From: Centrapalus pauciflorus
Taxonomy: Eukaryota; Streptophyta; Magnoliopsida; Asterales; Asteraceae
Assembly: GCA_020465985.1 (NCBI GenBank)
Contig: JAANYP010009682.1
Span: 1-64,000 of the forward strand
Direction of reading: 5' to 3'
Length of the DNA stretch: 64,000 nucleotides
This document shows positions 21,510 through 33,998 of the stretch, piece by piece. The position numbers and the translations under genes were made by a program. Position 1 is the first letter of the stretch. The number at the start of each line of letters is the position of its first letter. The notes beneath the pieces are model-generated. The model made no database searches, was not told the origin of the DNA, and saw only the letters and a program-made list of their open reading frames with translations.

Positions 21510-24500
21510 GCTAATGACCAAAAATAGTAACAATTTTTGTCATTTTTATTTTTTATAGTAACATTATTTATTTTTTTATCATTAATAACATCGACTTTTG
21601 TATTTTTTATCGTTGGGCAAATGACTAAAAATAGTAACAAGTTTTGACATTTTTATCATTAATAGTAATATTATTTATTTTTTATCATTTATAGTAACAA
21701 CTTTTTATTTTTCCATCAATAATAGTAATCGGTGCCCTTCAAACTTGTTTAGCAGGTCACCAATGACTTTTCAATTATCAAAAATAGTAACAACTTTTTA
21801 TATTTTTATCAATAACAGTAACATATCAAATTAAACCAATTTTTTTTATTTTTTAACTTATTCTAAGATTTCATAAACACCAAAATAAACTCAATTTATG
21901 TTTCAATTTATTTAATTACATTACTACTATATTTATTGACTATTTTTTAATTTCATTAAATTTATTTATTTACAATTTTTATTTTTTCATAACCTTATAA
22001 ATTTTTAATATATAATCTGAATATTTATTTATGGTTAGATAATATTTGATTATTTATTCACAATTATACATAATATGAACGAAAAAAATATTACGAAACA
22101 TTTCAATTTCACTTTTTCCAAACGAAAAAACTATGAATTTTAATATTTCCCAACAAAATAATATGAACTATTTTGGTTTTTTAGTTTTTTCAATCTAAAT
22201 GAGTTGTAGTTTTTTTATATAAAAAACTAAAAATAAAAATTGGTTGCAATATTTTTCAAGCAGAAAAACTATAAACCACAGTTATTCATAATTTTTTGTG
22301 TTGTTAAAAATTGTAACACCCCGTCTTTGAGAAATATTACGTGGATTTAATTTATTGGTTGATTAAATTATTAATATTGCGTTGGGGCAATGGTATGACG
22401 ATTAGTGGAATTAACACGTATCGAGGTCGAGTATTCATGTCACCGTGTTATAATTCTAGCGGATTATTAATAATTACGAGACCACATAATTAAATGAGAA
22501 TATTAATATTAATTATGAAATATTGATAACGGGGTCGGGTATCGGTGTCGAACCAGCGTTATAAACGATATGTTTATATGTATAACATGTTTAACTATTT
22601 GCTTCCTTTTCATTCATTCCAAAAACAATTGAGAAGTGTTGTGTGTGTTTCTAAGAGCAAACAGAAGGAAAAAAAGCCGTAACAGATCGAATTGAGCTGT
22701 GGAATTCATCTTCATCTTGACTTGAGGTGTTTCTTAACTTGGGAAGATAAGAAACCTCTAATTTAAATGAGTTGATTGTGTTATAAGATGTTAAATTATG
22801 GAAATTGGTTTAGCAAGTGTTTGCAAGTAGTTATGTATCGTCTTTATGGGTTGCAATATTTTTCATTTGGCAAAATTATAAACTGGAATAATTCATAGTT
22901 TTTTTTCGTTGTTAAAAACACAAAAATAAATGAGTTGCAATTATTTTTGTACGAAAAATCAAAATGATTTATAGTTTTTTGTAAAAAAATATCTAAAACA
23001 TGATTTGGTCGTAGTTTTTCATTCGGGAAAGCTAAAAGTTGAATGGTTTGTAATCAATTTCGTTTGGAATTTACTTAAAAAACCAAACAATTTGTAACTT
23101 TTTTATTCCAAATGATTACGAATGAAAGAGTATTGCGACTCGTTCATTTTTTAGTTTTCTATGAATGGAAAAACCATGAATCATTGTGTCGATATTTCTT
23201 CAAGTATATTCACATATGTATATAATTTATGTGTCGATAATTGATTAAGTTGGAAGATACTTGAAGAAATAGTGACTTTGGAGAGAAAAAATATCGACGA
23301 TATCATACTTACTTAAATACAACTAACAAAATTACATATATAAATGTCAACAATAATATTATAAAAATTAAAATTAATAAAGAAAATGAACTTTAAATAA
23401 ATTAGTAAAGAAAATATATAATTTTAATTAAAATAAAAGTTAAATTTTAAATAAAATACGAATAATAGTAAATGTAAATAAATTATTAAAATATAAGTAT
23501 ATTTATAAATAAAGTAAGTGTGTTTATATGAATTAAGTATATCTATAAATATTATAATTATAAAGATAAAATAAAATAAAATAAATGTTGGACTATAAAT
23601 GGGTAAATAATAAAATCATAGGACTAAAAGTGTCTCAATGAAAAGGGTAAAAATGGCATTCTTACAAATTTAACGGTTGCGTCGTTAAGTTTAACGGACG
23701 AGAGACTAAAAGTGCACAAAATTAGTAAAATAGGGATGGAATTTGACATTATTAAAGTTAAGGTACTGAATCCGGACAAACTATCAAACCACAAGGATAA
23801 ACAATGTCCTTTACTCAAAAAATAAATAATGTTACTATTAATGATAAAAATGTCAAAAATTGTTCCTATTTTTGGTCATTTGCACTTTTTATCGTTTATA
23901 GTAACAACTTTTTATTTTTCTATCAATAATAGTAATTATGACCTGTAAACCTGTTTAGCAGGTCACCAACTTTTCAGGTATCAAAAATAGTAACATTTTT
24001 ATATATTTTTTTTTCAATAATACCAACATATCAAATTAAAACCTAATTTTTTTTATTTTTTTATGTTTTCTAAGATTTCATGAACATAAAAATAAACTCA
24101 ATTTATGTTTCACATTTTGTTGTGGATTTTTATAATAAATTTTAGTTTTTATTTTTCTATTATTATTTATGAATTTAAAATTTACTTAATTATATTATTA
24201 CTATCTTTAGTAACTATTTTTTTAACATCATTAATATATTTAGTTATAATTTTTATTTTTTGTAACCTTATTAATTTTTTAACATATATTTAGAATATTT
24301 ACGTTTAGATAATATTCGATTTTTTATTCATGATTATATATAATATGAACGGAAAAAATACTACGAATTATTCCAATTTTCGTTTTTGTAAATGTAAAAA
24401 CTACAAACCATCATTTTTAGTTTTTCTGAACCAATTAATACAAATCGTTCCATCTTTTAGTTTTTCCAATCTAAATGAGTTATAGTTTTTTATTTTAAAA

Positions 24501-26060
24501 ACTAAAAATGAAAATAAGTCTCATTATTTTTCATTCATAAAATAATAAACCACAACAAGTCATAGTTTTTTCATCCCTGAAAAAACTAAAAAATGAATGG
24601 GTCGGAAGACTTTTCATTTGGAATTAAAAAACTAATTCTTAGGTTTAGGTGGATCCGGTTGATTATGCGATTCGGTAAATGAATCGGAAGTTGGTTCAGC
24701 GTATAAATTGTTTGGCTTTTTAATAAATTCCAAACGAAACAGATTACAATCCATTCAGGTTTTAGCTCTCCCGAATGAAAAACTACGACACATTCATGTT
24801 TGAAATTTTTTTTTACAAAAAACCTGTAAACCAATCTGATTTTTTGTTTTTTCTAACAAAATAATTGCAATCCATATATTTTTGTGCTTTTTAACAATGA
24901 ATGTAAAAAACCGGTTTATAGTTTTAATAGAATGAAAATATTGCAACTCATTTGATTTTAGTTTTTTAAATAAAAAAAATACAACACATTTAGATTGAAA
25001 AAGTTAAAAAACGAGAATGGTTCATCTTTTTTAATTAGAAAATACTAAAAAATAGTATGATTCATATTCTTTTTGTTTGGAATTAAAAAACTATTCAAAT
25101 TATCAGTTTTTTAATATATACAAATGAAAAAAAATACTACAATCCGTTCACATTTTTTGGTGTTCTGAATGACAAAAACTACGACTCATTCATTTTTTTA
25201 GTTTTTTTAACAAAAAAAATTATGAACAATTCTGGTTTTTTGATTTTTGCTAACGAAAAAATTGCAACCCATTCATTTTTTTTAGGTTTTAACAACAAAA
25301 AACTATGAGTAATTGTGGTCTATAGTTTTTCTGAATAAAAATATATTGCAACACATTTTGACTTTTAGTTTTTTAAATAAAATAGTACAACCCATTTAGA
25401 TCGAAAAAACTAAAATCCAAAATCGTTCATATTATTTTTTTTTTTTGAAAAAACTAAAAAAAGAATGGTTTAAACTTTTTTTCGTATGGAAAAGTGAAAA
25501 TTAAAATGATTCGTTTCGTTAATATTATATATAATCGTAAATAAATAATCGAATATTATCTAATCATAAATAAATATTCAAAATAGACATTAAAAATTTA
25601 TAAGGTTATGAAAAAATAAAAATTGTAAATAAACAAATTTAATGAAATTAAAAAACTAGTCACTAAAATAGTAATAATGTAATAAAAAACTATAAATAAA
25701 TAAATAATAAATGAAATTAAAAACTAAAATTTTATTATAAAATTTTACAACAAAATATGAAACATAAATTGGTTTTATTTTTGGTGTTTGTGAAATCTCA
25801 GAATAACTTAAAAAATAAAAGGTTGGGTTTAATTAGATATATTACTGTTATTGATAAAAATATGAAAAATTGTTACTATTTTTTATAACTGAAAATTTGT
25901 TGGTGATCTGCTAAACAAGTTTGCAGGTCACCAATTACTATTATTGATAGAAAAATAAAAAGTTTTTACTATAAACGATAAAAAATACAAAAGTCAATAT
26001 TATTAATGATAAAAAATAAATATTGTTGCTGTTAATGATAAAAATTGTTATTATTATTAT
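21510..26060. mobile_element. Large AT-rich foldback element with inner repeats
   Basis: The left arm from about 21510 (AAAAATAGTAACAATTTTTG, later TTAGCAGGTCACCAA) is repeated in inverted order in 25500-26060; arms match over roughly 600 bp. A second left-arm copy is at 23820-24330, suggesting internal duplication or nesting. Between the arms (22080-25500) many copies of a roughly 60-base unit of the type AAACTA-GAATGGTT-TAGTTTTTT occur in both orientations. No transposase is recognised. A Gypsy-like LTR piece sits at 22311-22845. Confidence 0.6.
22311..22845 (+). repeat. Partial Gypsy-like LTR inside the foldback
   Basis: Starts TGTAACACCCCGTC, the common start of plant Gypsy LTRs, and has TTATTGGTTGATTAA and GTGTTGTGTGTG blocks. 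It is unlike the surrounding AT-rich foldback units, which resume at about 22846. No CA-ending terminus or primer site is seen, so it is truncated. Confidence 0.5.
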
Positions 26061-27085
26061 TTTTTTATGTAGGGAATTGTCAAGAGTTTGGAACCATGTA
26101 AATATGTTCATTCCGGTTCAATTTTAAGGTTTAAATTAATCAGTTTTGACATGATACCCGAAACAGAAAACCATTGACCTTCAAAGATATCCACAATTGG
26201 ATGAGCTGACCACTTATTATTAATTATAAAATAAAAATAAGATAATTAAAGCCTTGAAGATTTGTATTTTTTAAAAAGCCTAACAAATACAAGTGTCCAA
26301 TCTTATATTATTATTAATAATAATTTTCTAATTGAGATTTGAACCCATAACTACTTAGGCACTAAGACATGTTTGTTTATCTCCTAATAAAACCATTAAA
26401 AAGTCATTTTATCGTATTATTTTTATCTATATTTTGCTACAGAATTTATTACCGTTTGAATCTTTTTTTAAGTTTAAAATATTTAATTAATTTTTATTTA
26501 ATGTATAATTGTTTTGTTTTTTGGTTATAGCCTATAATATATTTTGTTTTATAAAAATGGAATATATCACATAATGATCTTGTTTTTGTCTACAATTCCA
26601 TATAAAAGTTATTAACACCCAAACTATTTCTAAATTAATGGTTTCATAATGTTAGAATTATTTAATATTTATATTATTTAGTATATAACTACATTGTTTT
26701 TTCTATGATCTTTAATATATTTTGTCTTATAAAAAATCAAATATATAATTATAATCATATTATTTTTATCTACAATCCGACATAGAATTTTTTTATTTTT
26801 TTCTTCTTTCGTACTTCTAAAATTTTATTTTCTTTCTTTGACTATATCAAAAAAAGTTTTCTTTTTTTAACCCCGCTGAGAAACATGAGTTTATAAAACT
26901 AGGGAGTGCAACGATCCAGAATCGGACCGAACCAAACCAAGAATTGAAATTTTAAAAAATACCAGATCCGGGAACCGAACGGGATATTACTGGTACCTAG
27001 TTCGAGGTTAAGTCATGTTCTTTCATCTTTTATAAAGAAAAAAAATGCAAAATCAAAACTTACCAAGAACCAAAAATTATTAAAA
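26061..27085. other. Intergenic, no gene recognised
   Basis: AT-rich DNA. A minus-strand stretch near 26330-26370 contains TGGGTTCAAATCTC, a possible pol III B box, but no convincing A box or tRNA fold. No genes. Confidence 0.5.
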
Positions 27086-27398
27086 GGGAAACTTATACTA
27101 AAAATTAATGCACTTTTGATATTTTTTTAATTAAATCCCTGTACCAAAAACGTTTCTATAAAAGTCTTTCAACTTGAAATTTTTTTACAAATTGTGTTGT
27201 TTTATAGGATTTTTTAAGGATTTTTCAGATGTTTTTCATAAAATTTCGTTAAGTTAAAGGACATTTATGAAAACATTTTATGTGCAGTGATTTTTACGAA
27301 AACGTTTTGAAGTTGAGAGACGTTTATGAAAATATTTTTGGTGCAATGAATTATTCGAAAAATACTGAAAGTACATTGATTTTTTACATGATTTTCAC
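27086..27398. mobile_element. Short TIR element (MITE), family A copy 2
   Basis: Inverted ends (GGGAAACTTATACTAAAAA and reversed GTGAAAATCATGTAAAAAA) extend inward about 100 bases. TATTAAAA occurs on both sides, consistent with an 8-9 bp target duplication as in Mutator-like elements. It lies about 200 bp upstream of the germin-like gene TATA box, so it may belong to that promoter region. Confidence 0.7.
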
Positions 27399-27600
27399 TA
27401 TTAAAACTAGAATAGTTTCAAATAGTTAGGAGGCTATACAATAATTAACCTAATTTTAATCTTGAAACATAAAATTAATGAAGTGCATAAATCAATAGTA
27501 CACAACTAGACGTAAATTTTAATAAAATTGATAATGACAATCTACTGATCTAGAATATTATTCCTCATCAAAATGTTTTCTCCAAACACCATCTACACAC

Positions 27601-27608
27601 TATAAATA
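27601..27608 (+). promoter_or_regulatory. TATA box of germin-like gene
   Basis: TATAAATA within CACTATAAATACAACC, 119 bp before the start codon. The following leader is rich in C and T, as usual for plant 5' leaders. Transcription probably starts near 27630. Confidence 0.75.
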
Positions 27609-27719
27609 CAACCATCTTTCATCCCACTCAAACTCACTTTTCTAATAACAATTATTTCACTTTTCTGATTCAAAGTGAAAAAGGGTTTATTTATATATTT
27701 TGAGTAATCAAGATTTGCT

Positions 27720-29069
27720 ATGGCTGCTAGTGGTTATTATGGTTTAGTGATTAGCATGATCATGGCCATTTTCTTGGCTTCATTTGTGTCTGCAGATCCT
27801 GAATTGCTTCAAGATGTCTGTGTTGCAGATCTTGCTTCAGGTACTTGAATTCATTTTCATGCATCTTTTACAGTTTTTAAAGTTGATCATGTGGGTATAA
27901 TTTAAACGAATGAACAAACAAACGCACGCAAGAACACTTTATGTGTTTCTGTCAATGCCATTTACGTCTACGAGCAAGAGGAAGGGTTGTTTATTCACGA
28001 GTTGTGAAGAATGAGTAGAGTTGAAAGTTGAAACCCTAATGATAGATTACAATTCATAGGTGGAAATGGGTCGAGCCCAACTACTTTACAGGTTCATACT
28101 GTCCGGCCTTTAGCCTACCCTAAACACTTATCCTATGAATTTCATCATATTTGTGTCAATCGATGTTCATTCGAATCACCAATTAAGTCACATTTAACAT
28201 GTTTCAAACATCATGATCAAGCATAAAAGTAGGAAATGAACAAAACCCATTTAGATTTGAGTCACTAAACAATTTTTTTGTGTTGAGTTTGAGGTGTAAT
28301 TCATGAAATTCTTGGTCTAATAAAAGTGGAACAGGTGTAGAAAAACATGAAATTCAATGTATATATCTTTTAGTAGTTGTTGATGTCTTAAAAAATAAGC
28401 TAGCTCCCATTTTCCTGCCTTCTTTGTTACTTTAGTGGACTCACATTTATTATTTTCTCTTAATTGGGCAAGTTTAAGATTTGACTTAATGAATTTTTAA
28501 TTGTTAGATAATTTGTTGTACTAAAACCAGGTGTAAAGTTGAATGGATTCCCTTGCAAAAGCAACATCTCAGCGGACAATTTCTTCTTTGCGGGGTTAGC
28601 CAAGCCTGGGCTAACCAACAACACGTTTGGTGCAACAGTTACACCCGCATCAGTCCAACAAATCCCTGGGCTAAACACCCTGGGCGTGTCAATGGCTCGC
28701 ATTGATTACGCCCCTGGTGGTATTAACCCACCACACACCCACCCAAGAGCCACCGAGATAGTGTTTGTGCTCGAGGGAGAATTGGAAGTCGGATTCATAA
28801 CCACAGAAAACAAACTTTTTTCCAAGACAATTAAGACAGGTGAAATCTTTACGTTCCCTCGAGGCTTGATTCATTTCCAGATAAACAACGGAAAAGTTCC
28901 TGCGGCTGTTATTGTCGGCTTTAACAGTCAGTTGCCCGGCACACAAAGGGTCGCAAACGCTTTGTTTGCGTCATCTCCGACGGTCGAAGATGTTGTGTTG
29001 ACTAAAGCATTCCAAATTGGAACCAAAGAGGTGGAGAAAATCAAGTCCGGACTTGCTCCCAAGAAGTAA
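27720..29069 (+). CDS. Germin-like protein (two exons: 27720-27840, 28531-29069)
   Basis: The spliced CDS encodes 219 residues, the normal germin-like length. Exon 1 gives a signal peptide (hydrophobic VISMIMAIFLASFVSA) and ADPELLQDVCVADLAS; the intron is GT-AG with donor CAG|GTACTT and acceptor AACCAG|GTG. Exon 2 starts inside a Gly codon and gives the second conserved Cys (NGFPCK) and the cupin fold. Germin box 1 is PPHTHPRATE (His, His, Glu metal ligands) and box 2 is FPRGLIHFQIN (third His). Such proteins are secreted to the cell wall, bind Mn, and several act as superoxide dismutase; oxalate oxidase activity is not expected outside true cereal germins. All metal ligands are present and no stop or frameshift is seen. 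HTHPRATE is common in germin-like subfamily 2, an uncertain placement. Confidence 0.95.
27841..28530 (+). other. Intron of germin-like gene (690 bp)
   Basis: Begins GTACTTG, ends AAACCAG and is AT-rich. A single intron after the first conserved Cys block is usual in germin-like genes. No inserted repeat was recognised. Confidence 0.9.
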
Positions 29070-29125
29070 AATCACAAGTGCACAAGTATTTGATTTTGTG
29101 GGTTTATTGGTTTTGTTGTTTTTTG

Positions 29126-29131
29126 AATAAA
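29126..29131 (+). terminator. Polyadenylation signal of germin-like gene
   Basis: AATAAA 57 bp after the stop codon, preceded by a T-rich stretch (GGTTTTGTTGTTTTTTG). Confidence 0.7.
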
Positions 29132-29838
29132 GAGTTAACTTGTTGAACAAATGTTATATGAGTCCATGTGTTTTTTGTGATTTTATTAATAAAAACATAT
29201 CTTTTTGTCATTTAAATATTAACCAATCAAAATATTATATAAAAACAATTTGATCACTACTTGATTTTACCGAAAAAAAAAAAAAGGTAACCAAGAGCTT
29301 TAACGAGGAGGCAACCAACTAAAAAAATTCTTGAAACTATCGGTAAAACAGGAATTAGGCTTGGTACACCTAAAAGGCTAAACCGAATGACCAAATGACT
29401 TAATATAAGCTTGACGGAATACTAGGTGTTGCCTTAATCAAAAGATTGTGGATTCAAGTCTCCATCAAGACATTAGTGGTAGTATAAGATTAGATAGTAG
29501 TGTGTTACTCTTTAGAAAAAAACCAAAGAAACGTTAATTGGGATCTAGAGTTGAGTTTGTCTGTCATTGCTTTTCTCATTCCTCCAATATAAACCAATGT
29601 TAACAAGAAATGGAAAGCCGTCTCAGAGGGGCATGTGGGAAGGTCAACTGCACAAAGTTCCCAATTTCGTAAGGCCTTGTAGTCACAAAAAACTGGTTGA
29701 ATTTTTGGTAGTTGAAATTTCAAAGAGAATATATCTATAATCTATATCTATAGATACTAATAAAAGAGTAGCTATACTTAATTTTTGTGAAGCCACATGT
29801 TATCAGCAGGACTCGACATGTGACATTTATAGTTTTTA
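29132..29838. other. Intergenic downstream of germin-like gene
   Basis: No gene. GTGGATTCAAGTCTCC near 29450 resembles a pol III B box, and a 3' GATTAGATAGTAGTGTG tail follows, so a decayed tRNA-derived SINE is possible. No A box or target duplication was found. Confidence 0.35.
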
Positions 29839-31722
29839 AAAAGAGTAAATTACAGAAATGGTCCATTTGGTTTGTTCAAAATTATGGAAATGGTCCCTCG
29901 ACTTCCAAAGTCGCAGTGGCGGTCCCTCAAACCACTTTTTACTTGCAGAATTGGTCCTTCTGTTTCTAAATTTTTTAAAAATGACGATTTTGCCCTTCTT
30001 TCAATTACAAGTTTGGAAATTTCAATTTTGGTACCTTTTCTTAGTTTTTCATTTTTGGTTTTAAATTTGAAATATTAATTTAATAAATTATGATTTGATT
30101 CATGATTAATTATATTATTATTATTATTCTCATTATTATTATTATTGTTATTATCGTCATCATCAATTAACCTATTTATTTTGTAAAATAAATCTATATT
30201 TCTTTACTAAAAATTGTTATCATCTATATATACTTAATTAGTCAAGTTATGCATCTTTTTATGTAATTTATTTATTTACATTTCATTGGTTAAACTATTA
30301 GTATAATTTTATTATTTATACTTTTTCATCACACTATTTCCTTACATTAATAAATTTTGATTTAAATTTAATAATTCATTACATTTTGATTTAAGTTTAC
30401 AAATACTTTGTTACGCTAATATGTTTTTATTCAAATTTATTATTTTATTTGTTTGGATTTAAATATTTTGTTATGTCCATACGTTAGGATTTAAATTTAT
30501 TATTTTGTTTTTTTTTTAAAAAAATGCCTTAAAAGTTATTAAATTTCTAATATATATTAAAAATAAATAATGTTACAAATCAATTTATAAATAAACAAAT
30601 AATATATTTTTTTAATTAGATTTATAGATAAGTACATATAAAATATAATTTGAATGTAGATTTAAATCCTATCTATTTATTAATATTTAAAGATGTAAGA
30701 AATAATATGTTGTATTTATATTTTATATTTATTAGTCTTTATAGATATTAGAAATAATGAATTATATTTATCTTTTAGTATATTTTATTTAAAATAATAT
30801 ATTTGTTACGTTAATACGTTTTGATTTAAATTTAGTATTTTATTTTTTTGATTTTAATATTTTGTTATGCCAATACTTTTTGATTTCAATATAGTATTTT
30901 AATCTTTTTGATTTACAAGTTTATACATTAATACGTTTTATTCGTTTTCACTTAAATATTTTAATTTTCACTTAAGTATTAACGTAGCAAAATTTTAAAT
31001 CAAAACAAATAAAATAATAAATTGAAATCAACACGTATTGGCATAAAAAATATTTAATCCAAACAAATAAAATAATAAAATTTAAATAAAAACGTATTAG
31101 CATAGGTGCGTAACAAAATATTTACATCAAAAATAATGAATTAGCAATCTTAAATAAAAAAACATAATGAATTAGTAAATTTAAATCAAAATTTACACAA
31201 ATTCAAAATTTATTAAAAGTAATGAAATAGTTTGATGGAAAAGTATAAATAATAAAATTATACAAATAGTTTAACCAATAAAATATAAATAAATAAAATT
31301 TTAATAAATAAATTGAATACATAAAAAGATGCATAACTTAACTTATTAAGTATATAATTAAAAATAATTTTTAGTAAATAATTATAGATTTATTTTACAA
31401 AATGAATAGGTATAATTAATAATAATAGTAATGAGAATAATAATAATATAATTAATAATGAATCAAATCATAACTTATTAAATTAATATTTCAAATTTAA
31501 AACCAAAAATGAAAAATTAAGAAAAGGGACCAAATTGAAATTACCAAAGTTGTAATTGAAACAGGGGCAAAATCGTCATTTTTAAAAATTTTAGAAATAG
31601 AAGGACCAATTCTGCAAGTAAACAGTGGTTTGAGGGACCGCCACTGCAACTTTAGAAGTTGAGGGACCGTTTCCATAGTTTTGAACAAACCACAAGGACC
31701 ATTTTTGTAATTTACTCTTTTA
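29839..31722. mobile_element. Foldback element, 1.9 kb, arms about 700 bp
   Basis: The left end AAGAGTAAATTACAGAAATG and the right end, reversed, AAGAGTAAATTACAAAAATG begin arms matching inward about 700 bp (29841-30530 against 31000-31722). The arms carry TGGTCC...TGGTTTG, AGGGACCG-type and ACGATTTTGCCC blocks. The loop (about 30535-31000) repeats CGTTTTGATTTAAATTTA-type units. A transcript would form a long double-stranded stem. No transposase is present. The GTAAATTAC-AAATGGTCC ends are common in plant non-autonomous DNA elements. Confidence 0.8.
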
Positions 31723-31919
31723 AAAATAATAAATAAATTTAAACTATGTCTTTCCAAATCTAATATAATATACTTTTAAATTCAAATCTAACAAAATCTA
31801 GTACTCTAATAACTTATTAATTATAATATAATATAATAAAGATTAAAAATATAAAAAAATAATTTCCATTCATAAATAATTAGAAATATATAAAATTAAA
31901 GGTCCTAATAAATAATACA

Positions 31920-32116
31920 CAAATTACATAAATGGCCCCTGTGGTTTATATGGAATTACGGTTTTAGTCCCTGAAATTCTTTTATTACACCACAAGTTCC
32001 TAAAATCGAAAAGTTATAACATTTTGTTTCCTGAAACTAACGGCAGTTAACTTGAGCTTTTAGTCTCAGGGTCATTGTTGTCCTTTCGACTTTCAGGGAC
32101 CATTTGTGTAATTTGC
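31920..32116. mobile_element. Short MITE with GGACCATTT-type ends
   Basis: Left CAAATTACATAAATGGCCCC and reversed right CAAATTACACAAATGGTCCC form about 20-bp inverted ends, related to the ends of the 29839-31722 foldback. The interior has CTGAAACTAACGGCAGTTAA. It is too short to encode anything. Confidence 0.65.
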
Positions 32117-32384
32117 ATACTTTTTATTATTTATTATTTAATTCTCTTTATTTCTTTATAATATAATTTATTTTCATATATATTTAGTATTTTTTTATCA
32201 TTTAATCATCCAATTGTAACATTTTATTTTCTATTCCTTTTGTATTAATTATTAATTTTCATTTGTATGTTTATTGTTATTATTAATATTAACTTTATTT
32301 TTTTATATATTACTATAATGATTTATTTAAGATTATTATATTATATACCTGGTTCATTTTTTTCAATTATTTATTGAGAATTCT

Positions 32385-33575
32385 CTATTCTTTTTTTATT
32401 TAAGAAAAATAAAAATAAAAACTAGCTGTAGTTTTTTTCGTTTGGAAAATCTAAAATCGAAATGATTTATATTTTTTCTCCATTGAAAAGAATTTAAAAT
32501 AACGACGTGTTGAGGTTTTTTTTTTCATTTGAAAAAGAATATAATCAAAATGGTTCATAGTTTCTTCATTGCAATAGTTAATAAAAATTTTAATTCTAAA
32601 TGGTTAGAAAAAATGAAGAATTGGAATGGTTCGTCGCTTTTTAATAAAAAAAAATATTCCGAATGGTTTGTTGTTTTAATTGAAAAAGTTTAATTGTATT
32701 AATTTTTTATCTACATTTAATTAAAAATTAGAATGTTCTTTTGTTTGAAAAAAATCAAAAATCATAATGGTTCACCGTTTTTTGATCAAAAAATATAAAA
32801 TTAAAATGGTTCGTCATTTTTTTGATAAAAAAAATTAATACCGGATAGTTATTGTTGTTTTAAACAATAAAAAGTTATAATGGTTCATTATTTTTTTGGT
32901 CAAAAAAATTAAAATCGAAATGGTTTATTGTTTATTTATCCAAAAAACAATATCGAAGTGGTTCGTAAGTTTTTTATTGTTGTTTAATTAAAGTTGGAAT
33001 GATTATGATTTTTTTGAAAAATAAAAAATTAAAATAGTTTGTCTTTTTTTGTTTGAAAAAATCAAAATCAATGATGAACCATTTCGATTTTAATTTTTTT
33101 GATCAAAAATGAACCATTTTTATTTTTTGATTTTTTCAAACAACGATAATCATTCCGGTATTAGTTTTTTTTTAATCAAAAAACGGTGAACCATTATGAT
33201 ATTCGATTTTTCAAACAAAAATAACCATTTTGATTTTAATTAAAAGTAGATAAAAAATCAATACAATTTTATTTTTTGAATAAAAAACAACGAACCATTC
33301 GGAATTTTAATTAAAAGGCGACGAACCATTCCAATTTTTGATTTTTTTTTCAAACCATATAGAACTAAAAAAATTTTAGTAAGTATTTGCAATGAAAAAA
33401 CTACGAACCATTTTGATTATATAATTTTTATAAATGAATAAAACTTCAACACGTCATTATTTTGTATTTCTTTGAATGGAGAAAAGAAACAAATCATTTC
33501 GATTTTAGATTTTTCAACGAAAAAAACCACAACTTATTTTTCTTTTTCTTTTTCTTAAATGAAAAAAAGAATAAG
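32385..33575. mobile_element. Near-perfect foldback, 1.2 kb, arms about 570 bp
   Basis: Left CTATTCTTTTTTTATTTAAG and reversed right CTTATTCTTTTTTTCATTTA start arms matching to near the centre (about 32990). Each arm is a series of roughly 55-base units of the type GAAATGGTTCGT-TTTTTTGAT-AAAAA, so the whole is a long, AT-rich hairpin. The same unit type fills the interior of 21510-26060, tying both loci to one family. No coding capacity. Confidence 0.75.
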
Positions 33576-33998
33576 TCTATAACTCTACATGTTTCACAAC
33601 TTGTGGGTATTTGAAATTTGAGTGTTCTTATCTAGCGTCCCCCATTATATACAAGAATAAACAAATTGACTTAAGTGGAACATATGCTTATAGAAGTAGT
33701 CATAAGGAGTAATGATTCATTAACAACTACGTAGTGTACAACATGTTGTAAGCTGGTAGACCTGTTGTATATATATGGTTCGTTAACATAGTTTCATTTT
33801 AAGGCCTATAAGTGGAACATAAACTTATAGAAGTAGTCATAAGGAGTAATGATTCATTAACAGCTATGTAGTGTACAACATGTTGTAAGCTGGCAGACTT
33901 GTTGTATAAAGTGGTAACAAATAAAAGACTTGATACTATGAAATTAATATCTATAGCTTTCTAATTTTCTTGGCCAAAAGGACTCTTGTTTCCGTTTG
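33576..33998. repeat. Tandem duplication of about 135 bp
   Basis: The block GAAGTAGTCATAAGGAGTAA...GTACAACATGTTGTAAGCTG occurs at about 33694-33760 and again at about 33829-33895 with few changes. GTACAACATGTTGTA includes the palindrome ACAACATGTTGT. No gene. Confidence 0.7.

Noticed and set aside
28460..28946. Two antisense frames over exon 2 of the germin-like gene
   Set aside because: Shadows of a well-supported cupin gene; no motifs of their own.
29400..29520. tRNA gene or SINE with a B-box-like GATTCAAGTCTCC
   Set aside because: No matching A box, cloverleaf, target duplication or poly-A/T tail; the similar motif at 26330-26370 also lacks them.
29787..30078. Three overlapping frames of 60-68 residues and the mirrored frame 31497-31757
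   Set aside because: They lie in the inverted arms of the foldback element and mirror each other; no protein family.
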